Assembly: GCF_958295425.1 (NCBI RefSeq)
Contig: NC_081149.1
Location: forward strand, 21,623,964-21,687,963
Source: Solea solea
Taxonomy: Eukaryota; Chordata; Actinopteri; Pleuronectiformes; Soleidae
DNA length: 64,000 bases
Direction of reading: 5' to 3'
Part shown: one piece after another, positions 1-10,278 of the stretch
How positions within the stretch are numbered: the first letter of the stretch is position 1
Layout: every line of letters starts with the position of its first letter
The notes under the pieces: generated by a model
The model's database searches: none
What the model was told of the DNA's origin: nothing
Seen by the model: the letters and a program-made list of their open reading frames with translations, nothing else
Made by a program: the position numbers and the translations under genes

Positions 1-960
1 ATGACTGCAAAGTTTAATATTTAAAATAAAGTATATATTAGCCCCAAAGTCAGCTTAATGTTATAAGAAATCAAATTAACACTCATTTATTACAATCAGT
101 GCACACATGTTTCAGTTGTTCATTTAGTACTTTCATTCAACCTATTTCATCTCAAAAGACTTACTGTTGGACCACTCACAGTTTCCAAACTGCTCTGGAA
201 AAAAAGACATCTTAAAACACAACATATGTATATATATATATGAAAAAATATGATCTCCATAAATCTGTTAATAAAATATTTGTTAATGTTGCTTTACAGT
301 GCTGTGGTGCTAAAGTACCAGCAGTAACACAGTGGACTGTTTGTGTTTACACTGAAAGACACTGTTCATGTCCTGTAAGACCCCAGCGCTTCTTAACTAT
401 AGTGATATTTCCACTAAATCCACCTTTAAATCATCAATACTCTGGAGTGTGCTCTTCACAGCAACCCAACATGAGATCTCCTGGGTTTACATCACACTAT
501 CATGCCTCTAAGTTGTGTCATTTGTTAATTCTGTTCAATTAGCACGTGCTTTGATAAAAGGTAATGAAATGAAGTATTAAACCAATCATCATCTGTGTTT
601 TGCAGTGTCTCAGAGAGACACATATTCATGTGGTGGATGTTCTTTTCATACTGCAAACAGAAGCACATATTGTCATGTACCTGTGACATGTCCCTGTGCC
701 AGACCTCCCTCACCTTCCTCTCTGTCCCTGTGCTTGTTTTTCCTCGTTGCTTCTTGCCTCTCTGTCACCTACAGGGCTGTATTTTGAGATGAAGGCGTGG
801 GAGTTGGACAGAGAGTGAGCTAATGCCCACGGTTATGATTAAGTGGTGGAAAAGAGGGCTGATAGAAAAGAAAAGAGAAGGGAGGAGAAAGAGGGAGAGA
901 GAGGGCGAGGGCTTAGGGGAGGGAGTCGGTGGGTAGAAAATGAAGGGGTGGGGGGAAAAG
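1..960. other. Upstream flank of mgp, no gene seen
   Basis: No exon with recognisable protein similarity was found. Short open frames here lack splice context and family features. From about 840 to 965 the + strand is almost pure purine (GA-rich) and lies directly upstream of the TATA box at 968, so it could be part of the mgp distal promoter. That role is inferred from position only. Confidence 0.5.
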
Positions 961-967
961 AGGTGAG

Positions 968-974
968 TATAAAA
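968..974 (+). promoter_or_regulatory. TATA box of the putative distal mgp promoter
   Basis: TATAAAA stands about 70 bases upstream of a strong donor (CAAG|gtaag at 1045/1046). Transcription from about 999 would give a short non-coding exon that could splice to the acceptor at 2590/2591, just ahead of the mgp start codon. A non-coding first exon is inferred from splice signals; no transcript was available. Confidence 0.5.
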
Positions 975-998
975 GCCTTGTTGTCAGGAATTAGAAAA

Positions 999-1045
999 TA
1001 TTCTTCGGGAGAGATATTTCCAAGTCCATTCAATTATCTTTCAAG
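999..1045 (+). other. Probable non-coding exon 1 of mgp
   Basis: The 5' edge is an estimate placed about 30 bases after the TATA box. The 3' edge is a consensus donor at 1046. There is no ATG in it. The next good acceptor on this strand in front of mgp coding sequence is ttccag at 2585-2590, giving a 1.5-kb first intron. A promoter nearer 2400, with transcription running directly into the ATG exon, is the main alternative. Confidence 0.45.
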
Positions 1046-1423
1046 GTAAGTACATTCAAGCAATAAAAAAGACTTTTAAAATGAAAGGTGTTAGTTTAAA
1101 AACTAGTAAAATAAACATCTATTAAACAGCTTATTTTGCTGTAACTGCTTATTTTCTTTAGAGATCATGGATCAGGGTGCATGCTGCGAAAGATTTAGTG
1201 TCATTTTCTGTCATGGTATTAAATGTGTAGTTAATGCATAGTGTGAAGAGGACTGAGTGTGTAGACTTGGTGTAGCTCCGTGTTTGCTCTATTAGCATCA
1301 TTCCAGTGGCTTTTTCCAATGAGGTGGGCACATTCTGTCTGCAGGCAGGGAAGCTATGAAACCACTGAGACCCCTACAAGGACTCAGATGACATGCAACG
1401 CTGTTTTTCAGCACCTAGCGCAC

Positions 1424-1447
1424 GCACACACACACACACACACACAC
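1424..1447 (+). repeat. (AC)n microsatellite
   Basis: Simple AC dinucleotide run inside the putative first mgp intron. Confidence 0.9.
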
Positions 1448-1565
1448 GTCTGGCCACACTTGCCAGTTAATGGAGGATTCTTTTTCAACTGTGGCCCCCA
1501 GATGTGATGTTCCTGTGCCCACTGGCCAAGATACACCTGAGGACCTGATGTTAATGTTGGACGCA

Positions 1566-1609
1566 GTGTGTGTCTGTGTGTGTGTGTGTGTGTGTGTGCG
1601 CGTGTGTGT
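1566..1609 (+). repeat. (GT)n microsatellite
   Basis: GT run with a few interruptions, about 120 bases after the AC run. The two are complementary and could pair in a transcript. Confidence 0.9.
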
Positions 1610-2617
1610 CATGAAAGCTGCTATTCACGGTGAAAAAGAAGGTGTTGCTGAAACAGAATCCTGTCCAAATCCCACAAACAGAAGGCTGGCATGAAAGCTT
1701 TAACGCACGGAAGGCATGTGTGTGTGTGAGTGTGTGTCTTTCTTAGATGTGTGGACACATTATGGTTCAAAACCATGATTGTGAGGACACCAGAAAGTCC
1801 ACACAACTTTAAAGCACATTTTGCTGGGTTAAGATGGTTTCAGGCTTGGGTTTAGGTTAGGATTGGTGTTGGGTTTGGCATTCAGTTGACATGGTTATGG
1901 TTAGGTTTATGGGTAAGGGAACTCATTAAATTAAGAGGTTTCTCCACAGCTGTAGAGAAGCAAGTTTTGGTGTGTTTTAGTGACATTTGATCAGAAGCAG
2001 AAAAAGTGAGATCTCCATTGCGCTGTGTCCAAAATGAAGTCCAAAAAAGTGTGGACTTGTGGAGTCCCACCACTAACATCTGGCGTAGTTGTTTGTACAG
2101 GTGTCACACACCTTACTGCATGTGATTGAGTGCATACGTGTAAATATGTACGACTGTGTGAACATTCTGTATAGTTAGAGTTTATCTGTCCGTGTTAAGC
2201 ATGAGAGTATCTGGACTCATTAGTTGGCAGCTGTGCAGCTATTCTTCTACACTCTGAGCTCCCAGCTGCTGATTGGTGCGTGTGCACTGTCCCAGGCTGA
2301 AGTCCAAAGCACAGAAAAGACCCTGGAAAGGACACAATATTAGTTTAGCTCCATTTGCGGTTGGTACTTGAAGAAAGTACCGAGTTCAGGATGGTGTGTT
2401 TCAGCTCTTAAAAGGACTGCTCCTGGCCTCAGCCACTTTCAGACATCTATCTCTGCTGCGTGCGGTTACTTCACTGTTTACTCACAGATTCAAACGTGTG
2501 AGCCGAATGTTTTTCCTCCCTCTCTTGCTATCGAAGTCTTATTTTTGGTGCTGACAGGACTCACTGGAACACTTCTCTTCTCTCTTCCAGGAGACAGGCA
2601 GGAAAACAAACCCCAGG

Positions 2618-3645
2618 ATGAGGAGCCTTCTTCGGTTTCTGGCACTCTGTGCAGTGGTCTCTCTCTGTGTGTGCTATGGTACAGATTCTGCCTGACTTTC
2701 TCACTTTGCTATCATGTATTTATAACCTGCTAAAATGTTACGCAGTGATTTATCGTTTATGATTAACTCGGTTCCATGTTTTTCCCGTAGAGTCTCATGA
2801 AAGCACAGAATCCTTTGAAGGTGATTAAATGTCGTCTCTCGTTCGCGGGGAAACATGCATGCAGTTCTAACAAACCTGAGCCTGCTGTAATTACATAATA
2901 TATTAAATCCCTTCACTAACGTCCTTGCATGAAGAGCATGCCTGACCCAATTAAAATAAGGACTTTGTCTAGTAAAGTTTTGTGGTTCCAGATTTGTTTG
3001 TGCCTCCAAATCGAGCCAACTCCTTCATCACGCCACAGAGGGGCAACATATACAACCTCCCCAGAGGGAACGGCCTCAACCATTACAACTTCATGAGGTA
3101 AAACACAACCACAGACATGCACACGCAGCACATGTCCTTTTACTTTATCTCACACATATGGAAAAGTGCATACTAAAAATGGCAGACAGGAAAACACACA
3201 ATATTGTAAACCATTAAGTCTAATTAGAGTATTAAACACTGACATATGCTTGAACATTCACACACACACAGCCTCAAGCTGATGTTAAATGCTTGCTGGA
3301 AATGATTACGTTTATGAAAGAAGCACACGAGTCACTATCTCTTCAGTATCTCTCAGGGCTTTATCGTTTTTCATCGTGCTATTCCATCGTCTCATCCGTC
3401 TTTTGTCCACATCCAGGAAGATAAAGTCTCCAGCAGAGAGGCGTGCAGAGACCTGTGAGGACTACTCTCCCTGCCGCTTCTTCGCCTATCGCCACGGTTA
3501 CCAGCAGGCCTATCAGAAATACTTTGCCGCCCGGAGTCAGCCACAGAGACCCCAGATACCCCAGAGGCCCCAGAGACCCCAGATACCCCAGAGACCCCAG
3601 ATAACCCAGAGACCCCAGAGGCCAGCTGTGATCCGTCGATACTAA
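2618..3645 (+). CDS. mgp: Matrix Gla protein, 141 aa, four coding exons
   Basis: Secreted vitamin K-dependent inhibitor of soft-tissue calcification, acting in cartilage and vessel matrix. Coding exons: 2618-2678, 2791-2820, 2992-3097, 3417-3645; intron phases 1, 1, 2. Residues 1-19 are a hydrophobic signal peptide ending in Cys, followed by a mature start YESHES as in mammalian MGP. The S-x-E cluster at residues 22-30 fits the phosphoserine region. ANSF (about 39-42) resembles the conserved ANxF motif. The Gla core has Glu73, Glu77, Glu80 and the Cys79/Cys85 pair around EDYSPC, then the YxxAYxxYF-type end. The protein is longer than the roughly 100-residue mammalian one because residues 107-135 form a [14 protein letters not shown] repeat tail. 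The start is the first ATG after the acceptor at 2590 and gives the signal peptide. Identification is firm. Confidence 0.95.
3537..3625 (+). repeat. In-frame tandem repeat in the mgp C-terminal tail
   Basis: Imperfect 9- to 21-base units built on CAGAGACCCCAGATACC encode alternating PQRP and PQIP. The array stays in frame and ends just before the terminal AVIRRY. Such arrays change length by slippage, so this segment is likely polymorphic. Confidence 0.85.
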
Positions 3646-4025
3646 ACTGTCAGTCTGTCAAAGGCAGGGTTGTCATTTATATCTATGTATGGATGCATAT
3701 TAATACAATCCATGCATTGCACCATTTATATAATTTATGTAACGACAATAGGAAAAAAAAACAAACACTGAGGCCTCCAGTATAGCTCAGACCTCATGGA
3801 AACACATCATTATATCCATGTAGAAACTGACGGTCCATCTCTTGTGTTTTCTCAGGATAACCTTTAACCTCTATTATCACCACCTTCCCATCATTTATAC
3901 GCTTTATGTGAAACGCTTCTTCAATGCAGCGTTTCGCTCACTATCCCTCTAACCGTAAATCTCATATTATCTGTTTACTTATCCCAGGCCAGCACTGCTG
4001 CCAGTGATCACTTCTATGGCTTTAA

Positions 4026-4035
4026 AATAAATAAA
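4026..4035 (+). promoter_or_regulatory. mgp polyadenylation signals
   Basis: Two overlapping AATAAA hexamers (4026-4031 and 4030-4035) about 380 bases after the mgp stop codon, giving a 3' UTR of roughly 400 bases. Confidence 0.7.
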
Positions 4036-5425
4036 AATTCCCCCTCAGTGGGTTTTGTCTTCTTCCTGTTTGTGCCGTTTGTTTGCCAACAAGGCCGTGA
4101 GCAGCAGATGTGGAGCAGATGTTAAAGATAGTTGTGACAAATCAAGGTGAAGCGGCGAGTCGTGACAAAAAATGTGTGCTGTAAGGGGCGGAGGAGTGTC
4201 GGTTAGACACACAAATGAATGAAGCTACTCATATTCACATAAGGGCTTGTGAGTGTCACCAGGAAATATACAAGACACACATACATACATATAGAAATCT
4301 GGTTTCTTGTGACCTCAGGAGGAATCTGTGCAGTGAACCACACACGTCTGTGAGTCTACATCCCTGCTGCTGCAGGAAAACACACAGGTCAGCACACTGC
4401 AGACTTCAGCGCGGCTCAGACCTAGAAGACGGTCATATCACATGTCTGTTTTTATTTTGTGTGTCGCCGCAAGGCCACAAATGTGCATAATTGAAGTTGT
4501 CCTGATTTTGAGTCCTTGAAGTCTGTCACTGAAATGAAACAAGGCACCACGATTGACTAGACAGTGAAATTACAGCTTATACTGTAACAACCAGCCAGAA
4601 CCTAAATATTCAGTCAAAAAAAGGAAAAACATTCAAAGACATTTTCATATTATACATGAAGGAAGCTCCAATTAAGCATCATTATTTTTTTTTTTTTTAA
4701 CATTTGTTAACACTTTTCTTGTGGTAAGTCGTGTTTTAATTAAAATGTAATGACACGTTTCGCTCAGAGTCGGCTTTATTGGCGAGCCACCCACTTGTTA
4801 TGGTAAAAATATCCACATTATTCCACATTTCAAATTATCCTCTTCAAGCAGCCCCGAGTCTGCTGCTAAAATTCACCGTCTTTATGCAGGAAATCACTGC
4901 GGTTTGTAATAAAAGAGAAAACCCTTGGATTAAACCATGCCATATAATGGTTCCAGTTGGTGTTCTCTCTGCCTCGTGGACTTTGGGACGCAGATGTACT
5001 GTAGAAGTGTGTGGGCTCTGAGGAAAACTCTGACCTCTGGAGGCTGCCAGCTGGCATTGCATCTCTAACTTTTATTATAGGCCCTAAAGCTGACAGCGAG
5101 CCGCCTGGTGATGGTGCAGATGCATTTAGCTGCAAAATCACATCTTACATTCTGTCTCTTTGTTGTGATGAAGCACTTTCCCCTACATTTCTCTGGCATT
5201 TTAATGCAAATGCAAAAACAACACAAAAAAAAAACTACTAAAACAACCCGAACAAGGCTGATGTTTGCAGCCAACTTTGCTTTAAAACAAATATCCACCC
5301 ACTGGAAGTCAAGTCCATAATCTTTCACTCTGCATTTATATCTATAAATATGATTTTTTTTTGTGTGACACACGATGCCCCAACCAATCGCATGTCCATG
5401 TCATAGCGAGGGCCCACATCTACAG
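4036..5425. other. Intergenic region between mgp and bglap
   Basis: About 1.4 kb of AT-rich DNA. It holds a T-run near 4685 and an A-run near 5225. No coding or repeat signal strong enough to name was seen. It should contain the upstream control region of bglap. Confidence 0.5.
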
Positions 5426-5431
5426 TATAAA
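5426..5431 (+). promoter_or_regulatory. TATA box of bglap
   Basis: TATAAA lies 112 bases before the osteocalcin ATG, predicting a start near 5456 and a short 5' UTR in the same exon as the signal peptide. Position and the single-exon leader fit known osteocalcin promoters. Confidence 0.6.
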
Positions 5432-5537
5432 CTCAGTGTGAATCTATGTATATATGCGTGTGACAGGGAGAGAGGAGCGTGATAGAGTCTTATACTTGCT
5501 GTTTGATACCGTGGAAGGTGAAGACCGAGGCTCAAAG

Positions 5538-7073
5538 ATGAAAACTTTGTCCGTCCTGGTTCTCTGCTCCCTGGCCGTCCTCTGTCTGACTTCAGGTAAG
5601 AGCTACGCAGCAGAGTGATCTGTTTAATAATTAGTACCTTATCAAAATAACAGCACATTATATTTTAAATTCAAGAGATCTACAAAGTAAAAAAAAAAAA
5701 AAAACTATTATAAGATGAGATGAGGTATGAAGCATTTATTCAGCTATAAGTCAAATTCAAGGGATGTTTCAATACAAATACCAATATGTGCTTAGTGAAG
5801 CATTTTTTGATCAAATGTGATTTTCTTTTTTTGACCTGAATCAATGATACTGATACTGATACTGATACTGAAATACTGGCTCGTCCCTAATTATTTCCCG
5901 TCTTGTTTACCAGATGCTTCCTTCAGCTCCCAGCCTGCCGGTGACACCCCAGCTCAGGAGGGTAAGGATTTAACAGCTCTACACATTTAGTGTATTTACA
6001 ATTTATAAAAATCTATCATAATAGTATAAAATAGTCGCTTCCCATTGTTTAATATTCATATTTGAGTTTTCAGTCACCGCAGAATAATAACAATGATTTT
6101 TTTAAGTGTAAGTGTAAGTGGTAAGTGCTTGTTGGACCCTAGTTACTCCACTACGTGTATTTCTATTTGATTGTTTGTTTTGTAAATGGTATCATCAGTT
6201 GATTCCTCAGTCTTATATAAAGTACCTTAAAGGGTTACTTAAGTATGTTACCAGAAAATATCTTTGGTAGAAGTTGAAGTCACTTTTTTAATAGCACTTA
6301 AGTAAAAGTCTTAAAGTAGATGACATTTACTGTACTTAGGTATCAAAAGTAATTTTCTGATATAAAATGTATAAGTTTGTGGCTCAGTGGTAGGGTGAGG
6401 TGTCTCTCAACTGGAAGGTTGTGGGTTAAATTCCTGGCTCTGCTAGTCTACATGTATCCTTGAGTAACCCTGTGTTGAAGTGTGTGAATGGGTGAAAGTT
6501 GTACTGTAAAGCAGCTCATCAAGACTAGAAAAGCTCTATATAAATACAGACCATAATATCAACTCTTCTTCTGATTTTATATGGTAGTAACAACAATAGT
6601 TAGAGGAAATGTAGTGGAGTAAAAGTAAAAATAGCTAGAAAGTACAGATATGTGAATTGCCTGAATTTTAACAAAGTGTTTGTACTTTTTTACATTACAA
6701 CACAGATATTGATAGTGTATGATGTTGTTATATGTACAGGTTTGTTTGTGGAGCAGGAGCAGGCGTCCTCAGTGGTGAGACAGAAGAGAGCTCCTAAAGA
6801 GTTATCTCTATCCCAGCTGGAGAGGTACGTATGTCACACATTCTATACTTTCATTCCCCTATTCACATAGAAGCACTCAATGTTATTGTATGTGTTATAC
6901 ATGTGTGTGTACATATACATATACATATATACATATACATGGTCCAGTAACTATGTTCCTGTTCTTTCAGTCTAAGAGAAGTGTGTGAGCTGAATCTGGC
7001 ATGTGAGGACATGATGGACACCAGTGGAATCATCGCTGCCTACACCACCTACTATGGACCAATTCCCTATTAG
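5538..7073 (+). CDS. bglap: Osteocalcin (bone Gla protein) precursor, 97 aa
   Basis: Secreted by osteoblasts; Gla residues bind calcium and hydroxyapatite. Coding exons: 5538-5595, 5914-5961, 6740-6824, 6971-7073; intron phases 1, 1, 2. Residues 1-18 or so are a signal peptide. A short propeptide carries LFVEQEQ, the expected gamma-carboxylase recognition region, and ends in the furin site RQKR (49-52). The mature chain of 45 residues starts APKEL. Its Gla core has Glu63, Glu67 and Glu70 with the Cys69/Cys75 pair, and it ends YYGPIPY, close to the mammalian FYGPV end. The propeptide is short, so this is the OC1-like form rather than the fish OC2 form with a long acidic propeptide. It lies 1.9 kb downstream of mgp on the same strand. 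Confidence 0.95.
6374..6553 (+). mobile_element. Decayed tRNA-headed SINE in bglap intron 2
   Basis: It starts with a degenerate A box (GGCTCAGTGG) and a decayed B box (GGTTAAATTCC), then the body CTCTGCTAGTCTACATG, and ends near CTATATAAATACAGACCAT. The same order of blocks occurs in the better preserved copy at 36491-36722. It lies in sense orientation inside bglap. Confidence 0.7.
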
Positions 7074-7354
7074 ACACCGAACCGTTGCTCATCCCAAATG
7101 TCTTTTCTTTACTTTGCATATTCACTTTTTCAGTTTAACTTTGTCTTTCCTGTCCCACCCACCTTAAAAAAAGTAGTCATAAGAAACCACTTCCCTTTAG
7201 TGCCAGGGGAGCAAAATAAAACAGTAAAGGAGAAAGATGTTAGATAGCAAGAGGAATAATATTGGCATGATCATTTATTTTTCCACCCTGCATAAACCCA
7301 CACAGTTCTGTGATACTATCACCTCAGACAGTCTGTAGAGTAGTGTGATATTAA

Positions 7355-7360
7355 AATAAA
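7355..7360 (+). promoter_or_regulatory. bglap polyadenylation signal
   Basis: AATAAA 282 bases after the bglap stop codon, followed within 60 bases by a T/GT-rich stretch (tgtgtgctctttctgacgtg). Confidence 0.7.
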
Positions 7361-8350
7361 GATATATAATATGAAAAGAAAACCTTAAAGTCTGCTGTGT
7401 GCTCTTTCTGACGTGTGTGTGTGACTGGATGAGTTACTCATAAATGTCCTTATGTCATCAAAAGGTTACAACGATGAGCCTTAAATGCACATTTTTGCCT
7501 TCTTGATGTTTGTGTCCTGAGTATCCGAGTGTCTTGTCAGTACAACTTTGAATTTACGATTACTTGTGGTTTGGACCTGTTCTTTTGAATCAAAAATACT
7601 TTATTTATCACATTTCTCTGACCAGCAAACAGTGAAACACTGATGTTTTCACAACTGATCAATACCTCTTCATTATGGAGTGGATGGACCAAATACTTAA
7701 AGTACAAATTAAGTTTCCGTGCTAGTTTTTTTTTTTTTTCCCTGCAATTGTGAGGGAGGAGAAGATGGAAAGTACCTCACAGTCCGAGTGTAAACAAGAC
7801 AGAAGGAAGTGAAAAAGTTGTTTGACTTACTGTGCGACCAAACCTGCAACAGGTTTTTGTTTTCATTGGAACTAATTCTCATCAAGTATGTTCCGTAGCA
7901 GCTCGTTGTGGCGTAGTCACGCAAATGCACCCACTCTGTCACAAAGGAATTATTCTCATTACTTCCCTGAAAGAACACTTTCCTTACACATGTATTTAGG
8001 TGTGATTACCTGAAACTGAGGAGCAGTGTAAAAAGAGAAGAATGCTCTTGTAGCTAATCACCCACTGTAGGACATCCTTATGGTGCGTTTACTTCCCTCA
8101 CCACTGGATTCCACTTAAACACTCCACATTGAACCTTTGACTTTGCTGTTTTGACTTTTGTGTGTTTTCCTTATCGCAAAAGGACTATTCTCGGCACGGT
8201 GACGTGATTCAAAATAACAATGGAAGGAGACTTTCAGACCAAGATAAAGGTGGAAAAAAAACCATGACAGTTTGAGTGAATGTGTGAATGTTTCATTGTT
8301 TATGTAATAAATGTTTTTATTTTGTATTTTTGTTATAAAAGCAATAAGCA

Positions 8351-8641
8351 CTCGGAATAAGAGTCTTTCTGCATGTAGTTTGCATGTTCTTCCCATGTGT
8401 GCTGGGGTTTTCTCTGGGTTCTCTGGTTTCCATCTCACAGTCCAAAAACATGCAGATTAGGGGATTAGGAAAATGAAATGCTCTAAATTGAGTGTGAGAG
8501 TGGATGGTTGTTTGTCTCTGCCCTGCAGAGTGGCCCTGCAACTGTGTACCACGCCTTTCACCCTATGTCAGCTGGGATTGGCACCAGCGCCCCCCGGTGA
8601 CCCTCATGTGGAGGATTAAGCAGTAGAAGATGGATGGATGG
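8351..8641 (+). mobile_element. 5'-truncated SINE-like retroposon with intact target-site duplication
   Basis: The body contains the widespread fish repeat blocks TGCATGTTCTTCCCATGTG, GGGTTTTCTCTGGGTTCTC and CAGTCCAAAAACATGCA, and ends in a GATG tail. A perfect 16-bp direct repeat, ATAAAAGCAATAAGCA, flanks it at 8335-8350 and 8642-8657. That is the signature of target-primed insertion by LINE machinery. A longer copy of the same family with its tRNA-like head is at 33255-33571. Confidence 0.85.
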
Positions 8642-9839
8642 ATAAAAGCAATAAGCAATATTTTCTGGGGCTTTATTTGCTGGACTTTTCCTTGACTGCG
8701 AGTAGAAAAGTTGGGTGTCTGCTGTAGGGTCGCCACTCTCTGGTCACATATATGAATGATGGAACTTTACAGGCGCAGGTATTGAGCTTACGTGACTCGG
8801 TTTATTTTCACCTCCATGGTGGCGGGAAACGTTTTCTGCACCAGTGTCAGAAATGACTGTGCACTTTAAATCCACAGAGATCAGAATCACAGAAACTGTC
8901 CCCAGGGGGCTTTTCCCGAATATCTTCTTCAGTTTACAAGCATTTTCTCTCAATTCGGTTGGCAAAAAACACGCTCTGCGTCTCACTGCGCATGCACAGC
9001 TTTTTGTCCTAACTGAAAAGAAGAAAAAGATGTGTCAATAACTTCCAGTAACTTTCTTCAATTTCTTTAATTTACTTCCTCGTTACAAAGAGCGAAGCTG
9101 CCACACCCTCTCTGCCGTCCCTGGGCTTCCCTTCGCTGCATAGAGTTGATTACCGTTCTCTGTAGAACATTCTGTACTAATTAGTTGATTATCTTATAAT
9201 TTTTTGCTCTTGTTTGTTAATTGGCACCTCTTTATTAATGCTTGTCTAATAATTCATATGCAGACACGCCACAGAAAGCCCCTGACGGTCGCAGCATGAA
9301 TAATGAAAGTTTTGGCTTTCATACAAGCTGTGTGTGGGCTGAGCTGCTCAACTGGTCTAATACAATTTGAAAAAAACAAAAACAAAAAAAAAAACCCAGC
9401 TGTGTAGCAAGTGTCAGTGTTTACATTTAAAAAGGTATGCTTTAATCCAAATCTAAAGCTTTAATATGAGCAGCACAAACACCCAAATGCATACATATTA
9501 ATAGTGTCAAATTAGTCTTTACCATTTTTGTAAATACAAACTGATTTTATTCTGCAATTCTAAACATGAATCAGCAACACGATAAACTAGAGAAAGTGCA
9601 GAAACAAAACAATATGAACAAAACCACCACTTAGTTTTTAACAGTGGACCCAACATCAGTTTTTGGATCGCCTCCAAAACACAATCATTTAGTGATGGTG
9701 TTCACAAACAGACAAACAAACAAACAGACACTAAAATAACATACGCTGGAGGTCATTTATTTAGTTGGGTGTTTAATTCCATCTATCCCATTAGTTAAAC
9801 ATGTTTTTTTTTTAATTGTTTTTAAATGTTTATTTTATT

Positions 9840-9895
9840 ATTGTACAGCACCTTGGTCAACAATGTTGCTTCAAATGTGCTTTATAAATACGTTG
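9840..9895 (+). repeat. Retroelement-like 3' tail (CAGCACCTTGGTC type)
   Basis: The order tgtacagcaccttggtcaac, then a GCTTTATAAATA block, then TTGGATTGG resembles 3' ends of dispersed fish retroposons. A related copy is at 13093-13155. The family name is not certain. Confidence 0.4.
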
Positions 9896-10217
9896 GATTG
9901 GAAAAATGTATTAGTAACTATTACTACCTGCAGTATATTTTAGATGAATGTAGTAGAATAAAAATGACAGTATTTTATGCATTTTAATATCTAGAACATA
10001 TGTCAATATTTAGTTTGTAATATTGCAAAAGTACTGTCCACCTTTGTGTGCTATCTTTAAACTCACAGATTTAGCAGTTGTCCTAAAACCACCTTCTACA
10101 TCTTGAAAGAAAAAATAAAGTAAATATAGGTGCTGTCCCACACATCACACTCTCTCTTATTTCCTGTTAAACATGTTGAAGCTCGGAAATTCCAGTTGCG
10201 TCACCTTGAGTGTAGTG

Positions 10218-10224
10218 TATAAAA
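10218..10224 (+). promoter_or_regulatory. TATA box of the phafin-like gene
   Basis: TATAAAA stands 55 bases before the first in-frame ATG. It predicts transcription from about 10249 and a very short leader, with no need for a separate non-coding exon. Confidence 0.6.
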
Positions 10225-10278
10225 CAAGCGCTTACTCTCAGAGCTCAGCACAACATTCATTCAGTCTCAGATGCAACA

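Larger units (their letters stand above)
7361..10217. other. Intergenic region between bglap and the phafin-like gene
   Basis: About 2.9 kb without a recognised gene. It holds the SINE at 8351-8641, an A-rich tract near 9370-9400, a CAAA/CAGA-rich stretch near 9708-9730, and a retroelement-like tail at 9840-9895. Open frames here are short and show no family features. Confidence 0.5.

Noticed and set aside
240..542. 100-residue open frame at the window start
   Set aside because: AT-rich, no signal, motif or splice partner.
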